A stretch of DNA of 35,112 nucleotides, from NCBI GenBank assembly GCA_963934855.1, contig CAWWAC010000019.1:1-35112 (forward strand), written 5' to 3'. The notes under the pieces are model-generated. The model did no database searches and had not been told where the DNA came from. It saw only the letters and a program-made list of their open reading frames with translations. Positions 17,235 through 25,629 of this stretch are shown here, in pieces. A program made the position numbers and the translations under genes. The DNA is from MAG-120531 sp963934855. GTDB lineage: Bacteria > Bacteroidota > Bacteroidia > Flavobacteriales > Flavobacteriaceae. Numbering within the stretch: position 1 is the first letter of the stretch; each line of letters opens with the position of its first letter.

Positions 17235-18451
17235 TACCTAAGTTTTAAGGTCACAATGGTTAAGACAGCTAGAAAAATTCCTACAATCCAAAAACGGCTT
17301 ACAATCTTACTTTCATGGTAGCCCAATTTTTGGTAGTGGTGGTGCAGCGGAGACATGAGAAAAATACGCCTTCCCTCTCCCCGTCTTTTTTTTGTGTATT
17401 TAAAATACCCCACCTGCAACATCACAGAGAGTGACTCCGCAAAAAAGATCCCACAAAGCAGGGGTATGAGTAATTCTTTTCTAATAATAATAGCTATCAC
17501 AGCAATAATACCTCCAATGGTAAGGCTTCCAGTATCTCCCATAAAAACCTGAGCAGGAAAAGCATTGTACCATAAAAATCCAATAAGCGCACCAATAAAG
17601 GCTGCAATGAAAACCACTAGTTCACCCGCCCTGGGAATAAACATAATATCTAAATAATCGGAGAAAATGATGTTTCCAGAAATCCAAGCAAAAACCCCTA
17701 AGGTAACCGCAATAATGGCAGAGGTACCCGCAGCTAAACCGTCAATACCGTCTGTGAGATTGGCGCCATTAGACACCGCAGATACAATAAAAATAACCAC
17801 AGGAATAAAAATTAACCAAGCGTAATCTTCCGCATCATCTCCCATCCAAGAAATCCAGCTGCTATACTCTAATTCGTTGTTTTTTGTAAAAGGAATAGTG
17901 GTTTTTGTAGACTTTATTTCAGGCCCTAGAAAACTACTTTTTATAAGCTCTGTCTTATTTAAAGCCACCTCTTCTTTCATGGTCACACTAGGGTGAAAAT
18001 AAAGCGTAGCCCCAACTATTAAACCCAACACCACTTGCCCCAACACCTTAAAAGCACCTTTTAAACCAGCCTTATCCTTTTTGAATATTTTAATGTAGTC
18101 ATCTACAAAACCAATAGCACCCATCCAAAGGGTGGCTACTATTAAAAGTACTATATACACCTCTGCCAGCTTGGCAAACAACAGAACAGGCACAAGAGTA
18201 GCTAGTATAATAATAAGTCCTCCCATTGTAGGCGTTCCAGCTTTTTGCTTTTGTCCTTCCAAACCAAGATCTCTCACGGTTTCCCCTATTTGTTTACGCT
18301 TTAAAAATTCAATGATTTTCTTTCCAAAAACAGTGGCAATTAAAAGAGATGTAATCACCGCCAAAGAAGCTCTGAAGGTGATAAATCCAAAGAGACTAGC
18401 CCCTGGGAACTGATACTTTTGCTCTAAAAAATCAAATAAATAATACAACAT
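17234..18451 (-). CDS. mraY: Phospho-N-acetylmuramoyl-pentapeptide transferase
   Basis: It transfers phospho-MurNAc-pentapeptide to undecaprenyl phosphate, forming lipid I at the inner membrane. About ten transmembrane helices are visible. The family motifs are present: KAGTPTMGG near 70-78, the Asp-rich VDDYIKIFKKD loop, NGANLTDGIDGLA, MGDTGSL and the cytoplasmic SPLHHHYQKLG. The length of 405 exceeds E. coli (360). The difference is a soluble insert of about 45 residues between helices (the KSSFLGPEIKSTKTTIPF region), a feature I recall from other Bacteroidota. It lies 11 bases after murE. Confidence 0.96.
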   Translation of the reverse strand: MLYYLFDFLEQKYQFPGASLFGFITFRASLAVITSLLIATVFGKKIIEFLKRKQIGETVRDLGLEGQKQKAGTPTMGGLIIILATLVPVLLFAKLAEVYIVLLIVATLWMGAIGFVDDYIKIFKKDKAGLKGAFKVLGQVVLGLIVGATLYFHPSVTMKEEVALNKTELIKSSFLGPEIKSTKTTIPFTKNNELEYSSWISWMGDDAEDYAWLIFIPVVIFIVSAVSNGANLTDGIDGLAAGTSAIIAVTLGVFAWISGNIIFSDYLDIMFIPRAGELVVFIAAFIGALIGFLWYNAFPAQVFMGDTGSLTIGGIIAVIAIIIRKELLIPLLCGIFFAESLSVMLQVGYFKYTKKRRGEGRRIFLMSPLHHHYQKLGYHESKIVSRFWIVGIFLAVLTIVTLKLR

Positions 18452-18462
18452 ATGCTCTGGAC

Positions 18463-19926
18463 TTATTCCTCTAATAAGGTGAGGTGTTCTTTTACAATTT
18501 CAAAGTCATTAAAAGGGCTGCGAACCCCATTTACTTCCTGATAATGCTCATGCCCTTTTCCAGCTATGAGTATAATATCTTTAGGTCCGGCCAATTGACA
18601 AGCTGTTTTAATAGCCTGCTTTCTGTTTTCAATCACCAGCACTTTTTTTATATCTACCGCAGAAACCCCTGCTTCCATCTCTTCAATAATTATTGCAGCG
18701 CGTTCAGATCTGGGGTTGTCTGAGGTTAAAATAAGTAAGTCACTCTTTTCTGCAGCAATTCTACCCATAAGAGGTCTTTTCCCTTTGTCTCTGTCACCTC
18801 CACATCCCACTACAGTAATAAGTTTTTCATTTTTGGTTCGGATGCCACTAATAGTGTCTAATATATTTTCTAATGCGTCTGGCGTGTGGGCGTAATCTAC
18901 AATAGCAGTAATTTGATCTTTAGAAACTAAATACTGAAAACGTCCCACCACATTCTCTAGCGCACTTATATGCTTTAATACCTCTAATTCTGAAAGCCCT
19001 AATAAAGAAGCTGCTGCGTAAATAGCCAGTAAATTATAAGCATTAAAAGCACCTAACAAAGAAGTCAAGACTTCTTTTTGGTCTATTTTTAAGAGCTGTC
19101 CAGAAAATTGATTTTCCAACACCTGAGCCTTAAAATCTGCCATTCCCTTAAGTCCGTAGGTCACTTTTTTAGCCTTGGTATTTTGCAGCATCACCATCCC
19201 ATTTTTGTCATCTGCGTTCACCAGTGCAAAAGCGTCTTTAGACAAACCGTCAAAAAGTTTCTTTTTGGTGTCTCTATAAGCCGCAAAAGTCTTGTGGTAA
19301 TCTAAGTGGTCTTGGCTCAGATTGGTGAAAATAGCCCCTTTAAACACCAAGCCCTTGGTTCTCATTTGAGCAATTCCGTGAGAACTCACTTCCATAAAAC
19401 AATAACTCATACCCGCCTGAACCATTTCATGTAAATAAGCATTAATAGTCAAAGGGTCGGGAGTAGTATGGGCAGTAGGATAAGCCGTCTCACCTACTAA
19501 AATTTTAATAGTAGAAATAAGTCCACATGGATATCCAGCCTTTGTAAAAAGCTGATGCAGCAAACTGCTGACCGTAGTTTTTCCATTGGTCCCCGTCACA
19601 CCAATTAATGAGAGAGATTTAGAAGGGTGGTCATACCAATTGGCCGCCATTACCGCCAAAGCTTCTTGGCTATTAGCCACCTGAACATAGGTCACACCGC
19701 TTGTTAAGCTAGCTGGTAGCTCTTCACAGACCACTCCCACAGCACCTTTATTAATAGCAATATCTATATAAGTGTGTCCATCAACAGAAAGTCCTTTAAC
19801 AGCTACAAATAGACTTTTTTTAGTAGACTCCCTAGAATCAAAACACAGTCCATCTATGGCCTTAATAGTACTGCCATTTACAGCTGAAATTGATACTCCG
19901 TACAAAAGGTCTTTTAATTCTTTCAT
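18463..19926 (-). CDS. murE: UDP-MurNAc-L-Ala-D-Glu--meso-diaminopimelate ligase
   Basis: It adds the third residue of the stem peptide. The ATP loop GTNGKT is at 112-117, the TTPDPLT region at 154-160 and the carbamylated-lysine site in AYRDTKKKLF near 216-225. The motif DNPR at 403-406 is the signature of meso-diaminopimelate specificity; lysine-adding enzymes have another sequence here. The organism should therefore have directly cross-linked mDAP peptidoglycan. The length of 487 is typical. The ATG overlaps the ftsI TGA stop by four bases. Confidence 0.97.
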   Translation of the reverse strand: MKELKDLLYGVSISAVNGSTIKAIDGLCFDSRESTKKSLFVAVKGLSVDGHTYIDIAINKGAVGVVCEELPASLTSGVTYVQVANSQEALAVMAANWYDHPSKSLSLIGVTGTNGKTTVSSLLHQLFTKAGYPCGLISTIKILVGETAYPTAHTTPDPLTINAYLHEMVQAGMSYCFMEVSSHGIAQMRTKGLVFKGAIFTNLSQDHLDYHKTFAAYRDTKKKLFDGLSKDAFALVNADDKNGMVMLQNTKAKKVTYGLKGMADFKAQVLENQFSGQLLKIDQKEVLTSLLGAFNAYNLLAIYAAASLLGLSELEVLKHISALENVVGRFQYLVSKDQITAIVDYAHTPDALENILDTISGIRTKNEKLITVVGCGGDRDKGKRPLMGRIAAEKSDLLILTSDNPRSERAAIIIEEMEAGVSAVDIKKVLVIENRKQAIKTACQLAGPKDIILIAGKGHEHYQEVNGVRSPFNDFEIVKEHLTLLEE

Positions 19927-21929
19927 GAGCCAGAGAGTACTAGTGATATTTGTGTTCCTTTTTTAATATCAAAACCATAGGCCAAAGATTGGCTCACTAC
20001 TTTACCGCTCCCAACTACTGCTACCTTACAGCCTAAGTTTTCAAGAAGTGCTATGGCGTCCATTCCAGCCATTCCAGCTAGATCAGGTATTTTTGTAATT
20101 GATTGCTGCATGGCTTTTTTATAGCCCTTATACTGCGATTCTAAATCTGCAGAGGCCACCCAACTAGCAGAAACTAATGTTTGTGAAAACTTTGAGGTGT
20201 ACATTTTCTGAGCAATAGCCTTAAAAACCGGCCCAGCCACATCTGCTCCATAATACCCCACACTCTTGTCTGGCTCATGAATCACCACAATACAAGAGTA
20301 CTCTGGGTTGTCTGCAGGAAAATAGCCAGAGAAGGTAGAAATATATTTTAATTTATCCGGATCTCCTGAGGCATAATTCATTTGGCAGGTACCTGTTTTT
20401 CCTGCCATAGAAAAGTTTGGATCATATAAGCTATGACCAGTACCCCCCTTAGTCTGAACAATGTCTTTTAGTATTTTTTGTACCTTTGCTATCGTTTCTT
20501 TTGAGCAGATAGAAGGGTTTATAGTGGTTTTATTAAACTTTTGAATAACAACTCCGCCCCTCCTAATCTCCTTAATAAGCCTAGGCTTAACCATCTCTCC
20601 CCCATTGGCTATGGCATTGTAAAAAGTAAGTGTTTGCAAAGGCGTTAAAGAGACCTCATACCCATGAGACATCCAAGCCAAAGAAACACCAGACCAACCC
20701 TTTTCTCCAGGGTACCTAATAACAGGATCTCCCTCTCCCCTCACTGGTAGTCCTAATGGCTGGTGAAGGTTCATGTTTCTTAAACGGTCTACATATCTTT
20801 TAGGATTGTCTTTATAATTCTCGTGAATCATTTTAGCAAAAGCAGTATTTGAAGATACTTTTAAGGCCTTCGCGGCCGATATTTTTCCGTAACCACCATT
20901 CTTAGAATCACTCACTGTCCTGTCAAAAACCTTGTATTTTCCTCCTTGAGTGTCAATTATAGTACCCGTATCTATTACCTTATCTTCTAGAGCTACCACC
21001 ATAGACATAAGCTTAAAGGTAGAGCCTGGCTCATGAGACTCCCCTATGGCATAGTTAAGTCTTTCTAAGTATAACCCCTCTGGGTTACTACCTAGATTAG
21101 ACATGGCCTTTATTTCTCCGGTCTTAGTTTCCATAACCACTACGGTTCCGTGGTCTGCTTTGTATTTCAATAACTGCTCTAACAAGGCATGGTGAGCAAT
21201 ATCTTGTATATTAATGTTAATAGTAGAAATCACATCTGATCCCTCCTGTGGCTCTTTAATATTTCCTGCCCCAAGCGGTTTCCATTGTCCTTTGGCTATT
21301 TTTTGCTTGAGCCTCTTCCCTTCTATTCCTTTTAAATAATCATCAAAAGCTCCTTCCAGTCCTACTCTGGTGACATTGCCCTGGTTGTCTGTGCTTACAA
21401 AACCTACGCTCCTGGCTGCCATTTCTCCTAACGGGTGCTCTCTAACTGTTTTCTGAGTAACTACAAAGCCCCCTCTATGCGGTCCTTTGTTAAAAAGAGG
21501 GAAATTTTTAATTCTTTTGTAAGATTCATAAGATAGATTAGAGGCTATAAGTGCATACCTATTTTGAGTAGCGTTTGCCTTTCTAAGTCGCTCCTCATAA
21601 AAAGAAGCTGGCTTCTTTAGCAAAACCCCCAGTGAATCTGAAAGTGTACTCACTTCCTTTTCAAAATCTTTATGTTTAACTGTCACAGCGTCAAAGCGAA
21701 TTTCATACCTAGACACCGAGGTAGCCAACATGCTTCCGTCGTCTGCGTACAAACTGCCTCTATTAGGCTCAATAGTCACTACCCTCTCGGTTCTCTCTAA
21801 GGCTAATTTTCTATATTTAGCTCCTTGGTTTACTTGTATATTTAAAAGTGAAGCCCCTATACCAATAGCAAAAAGAACTAAAAAAGCAACTACTAAATAA
21901 AGTCGCTTTAAAATTTGTCTCTCTTTCAT
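19923..21929 (-). CDS. ftsI: Penicillin-binding protein, septal transpeptidase FtsI-type with PASTA domain
   Basis: This is the class B penicillin-binding protein that cross-links septal peptidoglycan, partnered with FtsW. Domain order: cytoplasmic tail, transmembrane helix (about 9-30), dimerisation/pedestal region (about 50-225), transpeptidase (about 235-575), PASTA domain (about 613-668). The active-site triad of motifs is intact: STFK with Ser303, SSN at 359-361 and KTGT at 511-514. The C-terminal PASTA domain is absent from E. coli FtsI but seen in SpoVD/PBP2x-type enzymes. At 668 residues it is longer than E. coli (588). It lies 8 bases after the ftsL-like gene. Confidence 0.96.
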   Translation of the reverse strand: MKERQILKRLYLVVAFLVLFAIGIGASLLNIQVNQGAKYRKLALERTERVVTIEPNRGSLYADDGSMLATSVSRYEIRFDAVTVKHKDFEKEVSTLSDSLGVLLKKPASFYEERLRKANATQNRYALIASNLSYESYKRIKNFPLFNKGPHRGGFVVTQKTVREHPLGEMAARSVGFVSTDNQGNVTRVGLEGAFDDYLKGIEGKRLKQKIAKGQWKPLGAGNIKEPQEGSDVISTININIQDIAHHALLEQLLKYKADHGTVVVMETKTGEIKAMSNLGSNPEGLYLERLNYAIGESHEPGSTFKLMSMVVALEDKVIDTGTIIDTQGGKYKVFDRTVSDSKNGGYGKISAAKALKVSSNTAFAKMIHENYKDNPKRYVDRLRNMNLHQPLGLPVRGEGDPVIRYPGEKGWSGVSLAWMSHGYEVSLTPLQTLTFYNAIANGGEMVKPRLIKEIRRGGVVIQKFNKTTINPSICSKETIAKVQKILKDIVQTKGGTGHSLYDPNFSMAGKTGTCQMNYASGDPDKLKYISTFSGYFPADNPEYSCIVVIHEPDKSVGYYGADVAGPVFKAIAQKMYTSKFSQTLVSASWVASADLESQYKGYKKAMQQSITKIPDLAGMAGMDAIALLENLGCKVAVVGSGKVVSQSLAYGFDIKKGTQISLVLSGS

Positions 21930-21937
21930 AGTACTTA

Positions 21938-22267
21938 TTATTGACGTTTATTTTTCTGGGAGTCTACTACTATTTTAACTGCAGGAATATCAGGAGGAAA
22001 AATTTCCATTGCAAACACTCTAAAAGTTATATTAGATTCTAATTGGGAACGCTGTAACTTAGATCTTAAACCTACATATTCATTTTTAAGTGCCTTTACT
22101 TGGTTACTCAAGCTAGCAATCTTATAAACCTTGCTTTCCGCCTCGTGGGCAGCGCTAATCATGACTGCTCCCAAAATAGCTATATAAATAAAAAAACGCC
22201 AATGCTTTGGAGCATCATCCCCAATAAGAAAAGAACCTTTTAAGATACTGAGCAAAGATGTTTTCAC
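21938..22267 (-). CDS. FtsL-like cell division protein
   Basis: This small bitopic protein of 109 residues has a cytoplasmic N-terminus of about 22 residues, one transmembrane helix (about 25-40) and a periplasmic helical segment with heptad-like spacing (KIASLSNQVKALKNEYVGLRS), as in FtsL, which forms a coiled coil with the FtsB type partner. Sequence identity to FtsL is always weak; the call rests on topology and position between rsmH and ftsI, where ftsL normally sits. The start is GTG and shares a base with the rsmH stop (TAGTG). No separate ftsB is visible in the window. Confidence 0.82.
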   Translation of the reverse strand: MKTSLLSILKGSFLIGDDAPKHWRFFIYIAILGAVMISAAHEAESKVYKIASLSNQVKALKNEYVGLRSKLQRSQLESNITFRVFAMEIFPPDIPAVKIVVDSQKNKRQ

Positions 22268-23193
22268 TATTTCTGTTTTATTTTTTTAATTGGTTTCTCC
22301 GCTACCCTTAGCTTGGCACTTCTAGAGCGTGTATTGAGCTTAAGCTCTTCTTTAGAAGGTACTTGCAGGCCTCCCATCTTTTTTAAAGGCACTTCAAAAC
22401 GTCCAAAGACATCTTTTTCTGGCTCGCCTTCAAACTGACCCGCTCTTATAAAACGCTTTACCAATCTGTCTTCCAAGGAATGGTAACTAAGCACACTTAG
22501 CCTACCTCCGGGCAAAAGCAAATCTGGAGCCTGTTCCAATAGCTCTTTAATCACTTGAATTTCCTGATTCACCTCTATGCGTATGGCCTGGTAAATTTGA
22601 GCCAACAGTTTGTGATCATTAAATCCTTGTAGTATTCCAGAAAGAGACTCCTTTAACTGGGTAGTAGTTGTAATAGGGGTAGCTTCTCTGTACGCTATTA
22701 CAGCAGCTGCTATGGCCTTTGAATTCCTCAAATCTCCATACTGGAAAAATATATCGCTCAAGGCTTCTTGGGTATAGGTAGCCACTACGTCTTTGGCGCT
22801 AAGGGCAGCACTTTGGTTCATTCTCATGTCTAAGTCACCATCAAAACGAGTAGAAAAACCCCTAGTTCCCTCATCGAACTGGTGAGAAGAAACCCCAAAA
22901 TCTGCCAATATACCGTTTACCTGTTTCACTCCATAAAAACGTAAAAACTGTTTAATGAATCTGAAGTTTTCATTAATAAGCGTAAAACGGGTATCGGACA
23001 AGCTATTGGCCAAAGCATCTTTATCCTGATCAAAAGCAAATAACTTCCCATCTGGTCCAAGCTGTCTTAAGATTTCTTTACTGTGGCCGCCCCCACCAAA
23101 AGTGACATCTACATAAACGCCAAAGGGGTCTATGGCTAAACCAGCTACAGTCTCCTGCAGCATGACTGGACTATGATAAGGTGTTGTTTTCAT
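22267..23193 (-). CDS. rsmH: 16S rRNA (cytosine1402-N4)-methyltransferase
   Basis: It methylates the N4 position of C1402 in the ribosomal decoding centre using S-adenosylmethionine. SAM motif I reads DVTFGGGGHS at 29-38; the N-terminal YHSPVMLQE, FGVSSHQFDE and C-terminal SYHSLEDRLVKRF are the RsmH (MraW) signature. At 308 residues it matches the family. The ATG lies 23 bases inside the 3' end of mraZ, so translation of the two is interlocked. The association with mraZ at the head of dcw clusters is nearly universal. Confidence 0.97.
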   Translation of the reverse strand: MKTTPYHSPVMLQETVAGLAIDPFGVYVDVTFGGGGHSKEILRQLGPDGKLFAFDQDKDALANSLSDTRFTLINENFRFIKQFLRFYGVKQVNGILADFGVSSHQFDEGTRGFSTRFDGDLDMRMNQSAALSAKDVVATYTQEALSDIFFQYGDLRNSKAIAAAVIAYREATPITTTTQLKESLSGILQGFNDHKLLAQIYQAIRIEVNQEIQVIKELLEQAPDLLLPGGRLSVLSYHSLEDRLVKRFIRAGQFEGEPEKDVFGRFEVPLKKMGGLQVPSKEELKLNTRSRSAKLRVAEKPIKKIKQK

Positions 23194-23635
23194 CTCCCAT
23201 TACTTCTTCTGCCAGACTTGCAAAGTCTTGCGCGGTCTCTTCCAAGACCAATTCATACTGCGTTTTATCCCAAATCTCAAGAATATTAATAGCTGCACTC
23301 AAAACTACCTCATTGGTAATCCCGGCAATACTTATTAGATTTCTAGGAATGAGTAAGCGGCCACTTGCGTCTATCTCTAACATTTTCACCCCTGCGGTGA
23401 ATCTTCTTATAAAATCATTATTCTTTTTTACAAAGCGGTTTTTCTCATTCATCTTCTCCATTAGCAACTGCCATTCAGCCATGGGATACAACTCTAGGCA
23501 ATCTCTAAATACCGCTCTTTTAATCACAAAACCACTAGCAAGTACTGGAGACAATTGACCCTTTAGGGCTACAGGAAGCATAATCCTCCCCTTAACGTCT
23601 GCCTTGCAATCATATGTGCCAATGAGTGAAACCAC
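23171..23635 (-). CDS. mraZ: Transcriptional regulator MraZ
   Basis: This DNA-binding protein regulates the dcw operon, including itself. The 154 residues hold two tandem SpoVT/AbrB-like domains, each with the DxxxR motif: D13-R17 in DVKGR and D89-R93 in DASGR (E. coli MraZ 152 residues). The start is GTG at 23635; it gives the expected beginning IGTYDCKADVKG, and no suitable ATG is available. Three 10-bp-spaced boxes of the MraZ type lie at 23679-23705, so autoregulation is strongly suggested. It is the first gene of the cluster. Confidence 0.97.
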   Translation of the reverse strand: MVSLIGTYDCKADVKGRIMLPVALKGQLSPVLASGFVIKRAVFRDCLELYPMAEWQLLMEKMNEKNRFVKKNNDFIRRFTAGVKMLEIDASGRLLIPRNLISIAGITNEVVLSAAINILEIWDKTQYELVLEETAQDFASLAEEVMGDENNTLS

Positions 23636-23658
23636 TATATGTTTTTATAGATTAAATT

Positions 23659-23666
23659 CAAATATA
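23659..23666 (-). promoter_or_regulatory. Promoter -7 box of the mraZ/dcw operon
   Basis: Minus-strand TATATTTG is an exact TAnnTTTG match with 23 bases to the mraZ GTG, implying a very short 5' leader. The place where a -33 element would sit is occupied by the MraZ boxes and shows no TTTG. Confidence 0.65.
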
Positions 23667-23678
23667 AAGGATTTTTTC

Positions 23679-23705
23679 CCACATTTTACCACATTTTACC
23701 ACATT
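23679..23705 (-). promoter_or_regulatory. MraZ operator: three direct repeats at 10-bp spacing
   Basis: On the plus strand CCACATT occurs at 23679-23685, 23689-23695 and 23699-23705; on the minus strand this is AATGTGG three times. Known MraZ sites are three direct repeats built on TGGG (E. coli) or AAAGTGG-like units, also one helical turn apart and upstream of mraZ. Here they cover about -25 to -55 of the predicted promoter. Binding by the MraZ next door is inferred. Confidence 0.75.
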
Positions 23706-23809
23706 GTTGATAAGTTCTCTGATTTCAGCTACAAATCTGCCAAAAATACTCCTGTTTTCAATTTTCAAGACTGGAGTAAAAGATCTTATTACTATTTAAA
23801 TGAAATGCC

Positions 23810-23817
23810 TATATTTG
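23810..23817 (+). promoter_or_regulatory. Promoter -7 box for the alpha/beta hydrolase-engB pair
   Basis: TATATTTG is an exact TAnnTTTG match, 23 bases before the ATG at 23841, the same spacing as at mraZ. This supports 23841 over the earlier in-frame ATG at 23805, which lies upstream of the box. Confidence 0.55.
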
Positions 23818-23840
23818 CCAACTTAGGCTATAAAGAAGTC

Positions 23841-24605
23841 ATGATAGACCCAATCATAATAGACGGAAAATACAAATATGTATCACTAGGAGAAGGTGCC
23901 CCCATTGTCATTCTTCACGGACTTATGGGAGGTCTCAGCAATTTTAAAGGGGTTATGGAATATTTTCCTTCTAAGGGATATAGGGTCATTGTTCCTGAAT
24001 TGCCTATATATGACATGCCGCTTTTAAAAACTACCGTAAAAAGCTTTGCTAGTTATGTGGACGGTTTTCTTAAACACCTAAAACTTACAGATGTTATTTT
24101 AGTTGGAAATTCTTTAGGGGGACACATTGCCCTTTTAGAAACCAAAACAAATCCTAGTCTAGTAAAGGCTTTGGTCATTACTGGTAGCTCTGGTCTTTAT
24201 GAAAGCACTATGGGTGACGGCTATCCTAAAAGAGGTGACTACGAGTTTATTAAGAAAAAAGCAGAGGAGGTTTTTTACAACCCAGCTGTTGCTACAAAAG
24301 AGATTGTAGATGAAGTATTTGCAACGGTTAACAATAGGCTTAAGCTAATTAAAACACTTGCTATTGCTAAAAGTGCCATTAGACACAATATGTCTAAGGA
24401 CCTTCCAAAAATGAAAAATCCTACCTGTATTATTTGGGGTAGAAATGACGGGGTTACTCCTCCTAATGTAGCTGATGAATTCAATGCACTGCTCCCAAAT
24501 TCAGATTTATTTTGGATTGACAAATGTGGTCATGCACCTATGATGGAGCACCCAGATACCTTTAATACCATCCTAGAACAATGGCTGGTAGCAAAAGGTT
24601 TCTAA
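23841..24605 (+). CDS. Alpha/beta-fold hydrolase
   Basis: A serine hydrolase of 254 residues. The oxyanion region HGLMGG is at 26-31, the nucleophile elbow GNSLGG holds Ser91, and a likely acid is Asp in WGRNDGVTPP with the catalytic His in CGHAPMMEHP near the C-terminus. The frame is open back to 23604, but that part overlaps mraZ and its operator and looks non-coding; the chosen start follows a -7 box and gives the usual beginning (IDGKYKYVSLGEG). No signal peptide, so cytoplasmic. The substrate cannot be told from sequence. It lies 17 bases before engB and probably shares its transcript. Confidence 0.85.
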   Translation: MIDPIIIDGKYKYVSLGEGAPIVILHGLMGGLSNFKGVMEYFPSKGYRVIVPELPIYDMPLLKTTVKSFASYVDGFLKHLKLTDVILVGNSLGGHIALLETKTNPSLVKALVITGSSGLYESTMGDGYPKRGDYEFIKKKAEEVFYNPAVATKEIVDEVFATVNNRLKLIKTLAIAKSAIRHNMSKDLPKMKNPTCIIWGRNDGVTPPNVADEFNALLPNSDLFWIDKCGHAPMMEHPDTFNTILEQWLVAKGF

Positions 24606-24622
24606 CAAAAAAATAAATCTTC

Positions 24623-25237
24623 ATGAAAATTACTTCTGCAGAATTTGTAATGAGCAATTCTCATGTAGACAAATGCCCTAAAGAGCTACTGCCAGAGTAC
24701 GCTTTTATTGGTAGGTCTAATGTGGGAAAATCTTCTCTAATCAATATGCTAACTGCTAAAAAAAGCCTGGCTAAAACATCTGGTAGACCAGGAAAAACAC
24801 AGCTTATAAATCACTTTAAAATAAACGCCAATTGGTTTTTGGTAGATTTACCTGGCTATGGGTATGCGAGGGTTTCTAAAAAAAATAAAAAAACTTTTCA
24901 AAAATATATCACAGATTATTTTATGAAAAGAACACAGCTTGTGTGTGCCTTTGTGCTCATTGACATTAGACATGAGCCCCAACCCATAGATATTGATTTT
25001 ATCAGTTGGATGGGTGAAAACCAAATTCCATTTTGTATTGTTTTTACCAAGGCTGACAAATTAAAGCCAGCTATTATTAAACAACAAGTAGCTGCCTACC
25101 AACTAAAACTCACTGAAGATATTTTTGAAGTAGCACCAGAGTGTTTTATAACCTCTTCTTCTAAACACTTAGGCAAAGAACCCTTGTTAGAATATATTGA
25201 GAACATAAATGATAAGTTCTTTTTGGCCACTAATTAG
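24623..25237 (+). CDS. engB: Ribosome biogenesis GTP-binding protein EngB/YsxC/YihA
   Basis: This small GTPase is needed for large-subunit ribosome assembly. All G motifs are visible: G1 GRSNVGKS at 30-37, G2 around the GKTQ segment near 57-60, G3 DLPGYG at 75-80 (family-specific), G4 TKAD at 142-145 and G5 TSSSK near the end. The 204 residues match the family (E. coli 210). It follows the hydrolase gene closely on the same strand and converges on gldC; the 50 bases between hold an AT-rich 7-bp hairpin (25270-25287) without a clear T run. Confidence 0.96.
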   Translation: MKITSAEFVMSNSHVDKCPKELLPEYAFIGRSNVGKSSLINMLTAKKSLAKTSGRPGKTQLINHFKINANWFLVDLPGYGYARVSKKNKKTFQKYITDYFMKRTQLVCAFVLIDIRHEPQPIDIDFISWMGENQIPFCIVFTKADKLKPAIIKQQVAAYQLKLTEDIFEVAPECFITSSSKHLGKEPLLEYIENINDKFFLATN

Positions 25238-25287
25238 GCTAATTAATGTTTTTGATCTTTTTTAATGCCTTCATTTTGTTAAATGAA

Positions 25288-25629
25288 CTAGCCCTTATTA
25301 ATGTCTAGTTTCTCTGCAAAATAATCACAGAAATCTCTCATAGTCGCAGTCATTTTCTCATCTTGGGTAGCCTTTAAAAAAGTATCTGACATAGCTACCA
25401 AAGTTTGATGAAAGAAAATTTTCATCTCATCTACTGGCATATCTTTGGTCCAAAGATCAATTTTAAGAGACTCTTTTTTCTCACTATTCCAAACAGATAA
25501 CAACATGGCTTTGGCTTCTTCTTTGTCCACACCTCCGTCTTCTGCAGACCACATTAGTTTTTCTGGGATCTTATTTTTATCTAAGGTTACCTGTAATAAT
25601 ATCTGTGAAATCTGGTTGTTTTTTATCAT
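25288..25629 (-). CDS. gldC: Gliding motility protein GldC
   Basis: This soluble 113-residue protein is found in gliding Bacteroidota; GldC of Flavobacterium johnsoniae is about 112 residues. Recognisable segments are the opening IPEKLMWSAEDGGVDKEEAKA, WTKDMPVDEMKIFFHQTL and the end MRDFCDYFAEKLD. It has no signal peptide or membrane helix. Its precise role in the gliding/type IX secretion machinery is unclear, and GldC is reported to support rather than be essential for gliding. The ATG overlaps the gldB TGA by four bases (ATGA), so the two are co-translated. Confidence 0.93.
   Translation of the reverse strand: MIKNNQISQILLQVTLDKNKIPEKLMWSAEDGGVDKEEAKAMLLSVWNSEKKESLKIDLWTKDMPVDEMKIFFHQTLVAMSDTFLKATQDEKMTATMRDFCDYFAEKLDINKG

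Noticed and set aside
25238..25287. Terminator between convergent engB and gldC (TTCATTT/AAATGAA hairpin)
   Set aside because: The stem is short and AT-rich and no T run follows it on either strand.
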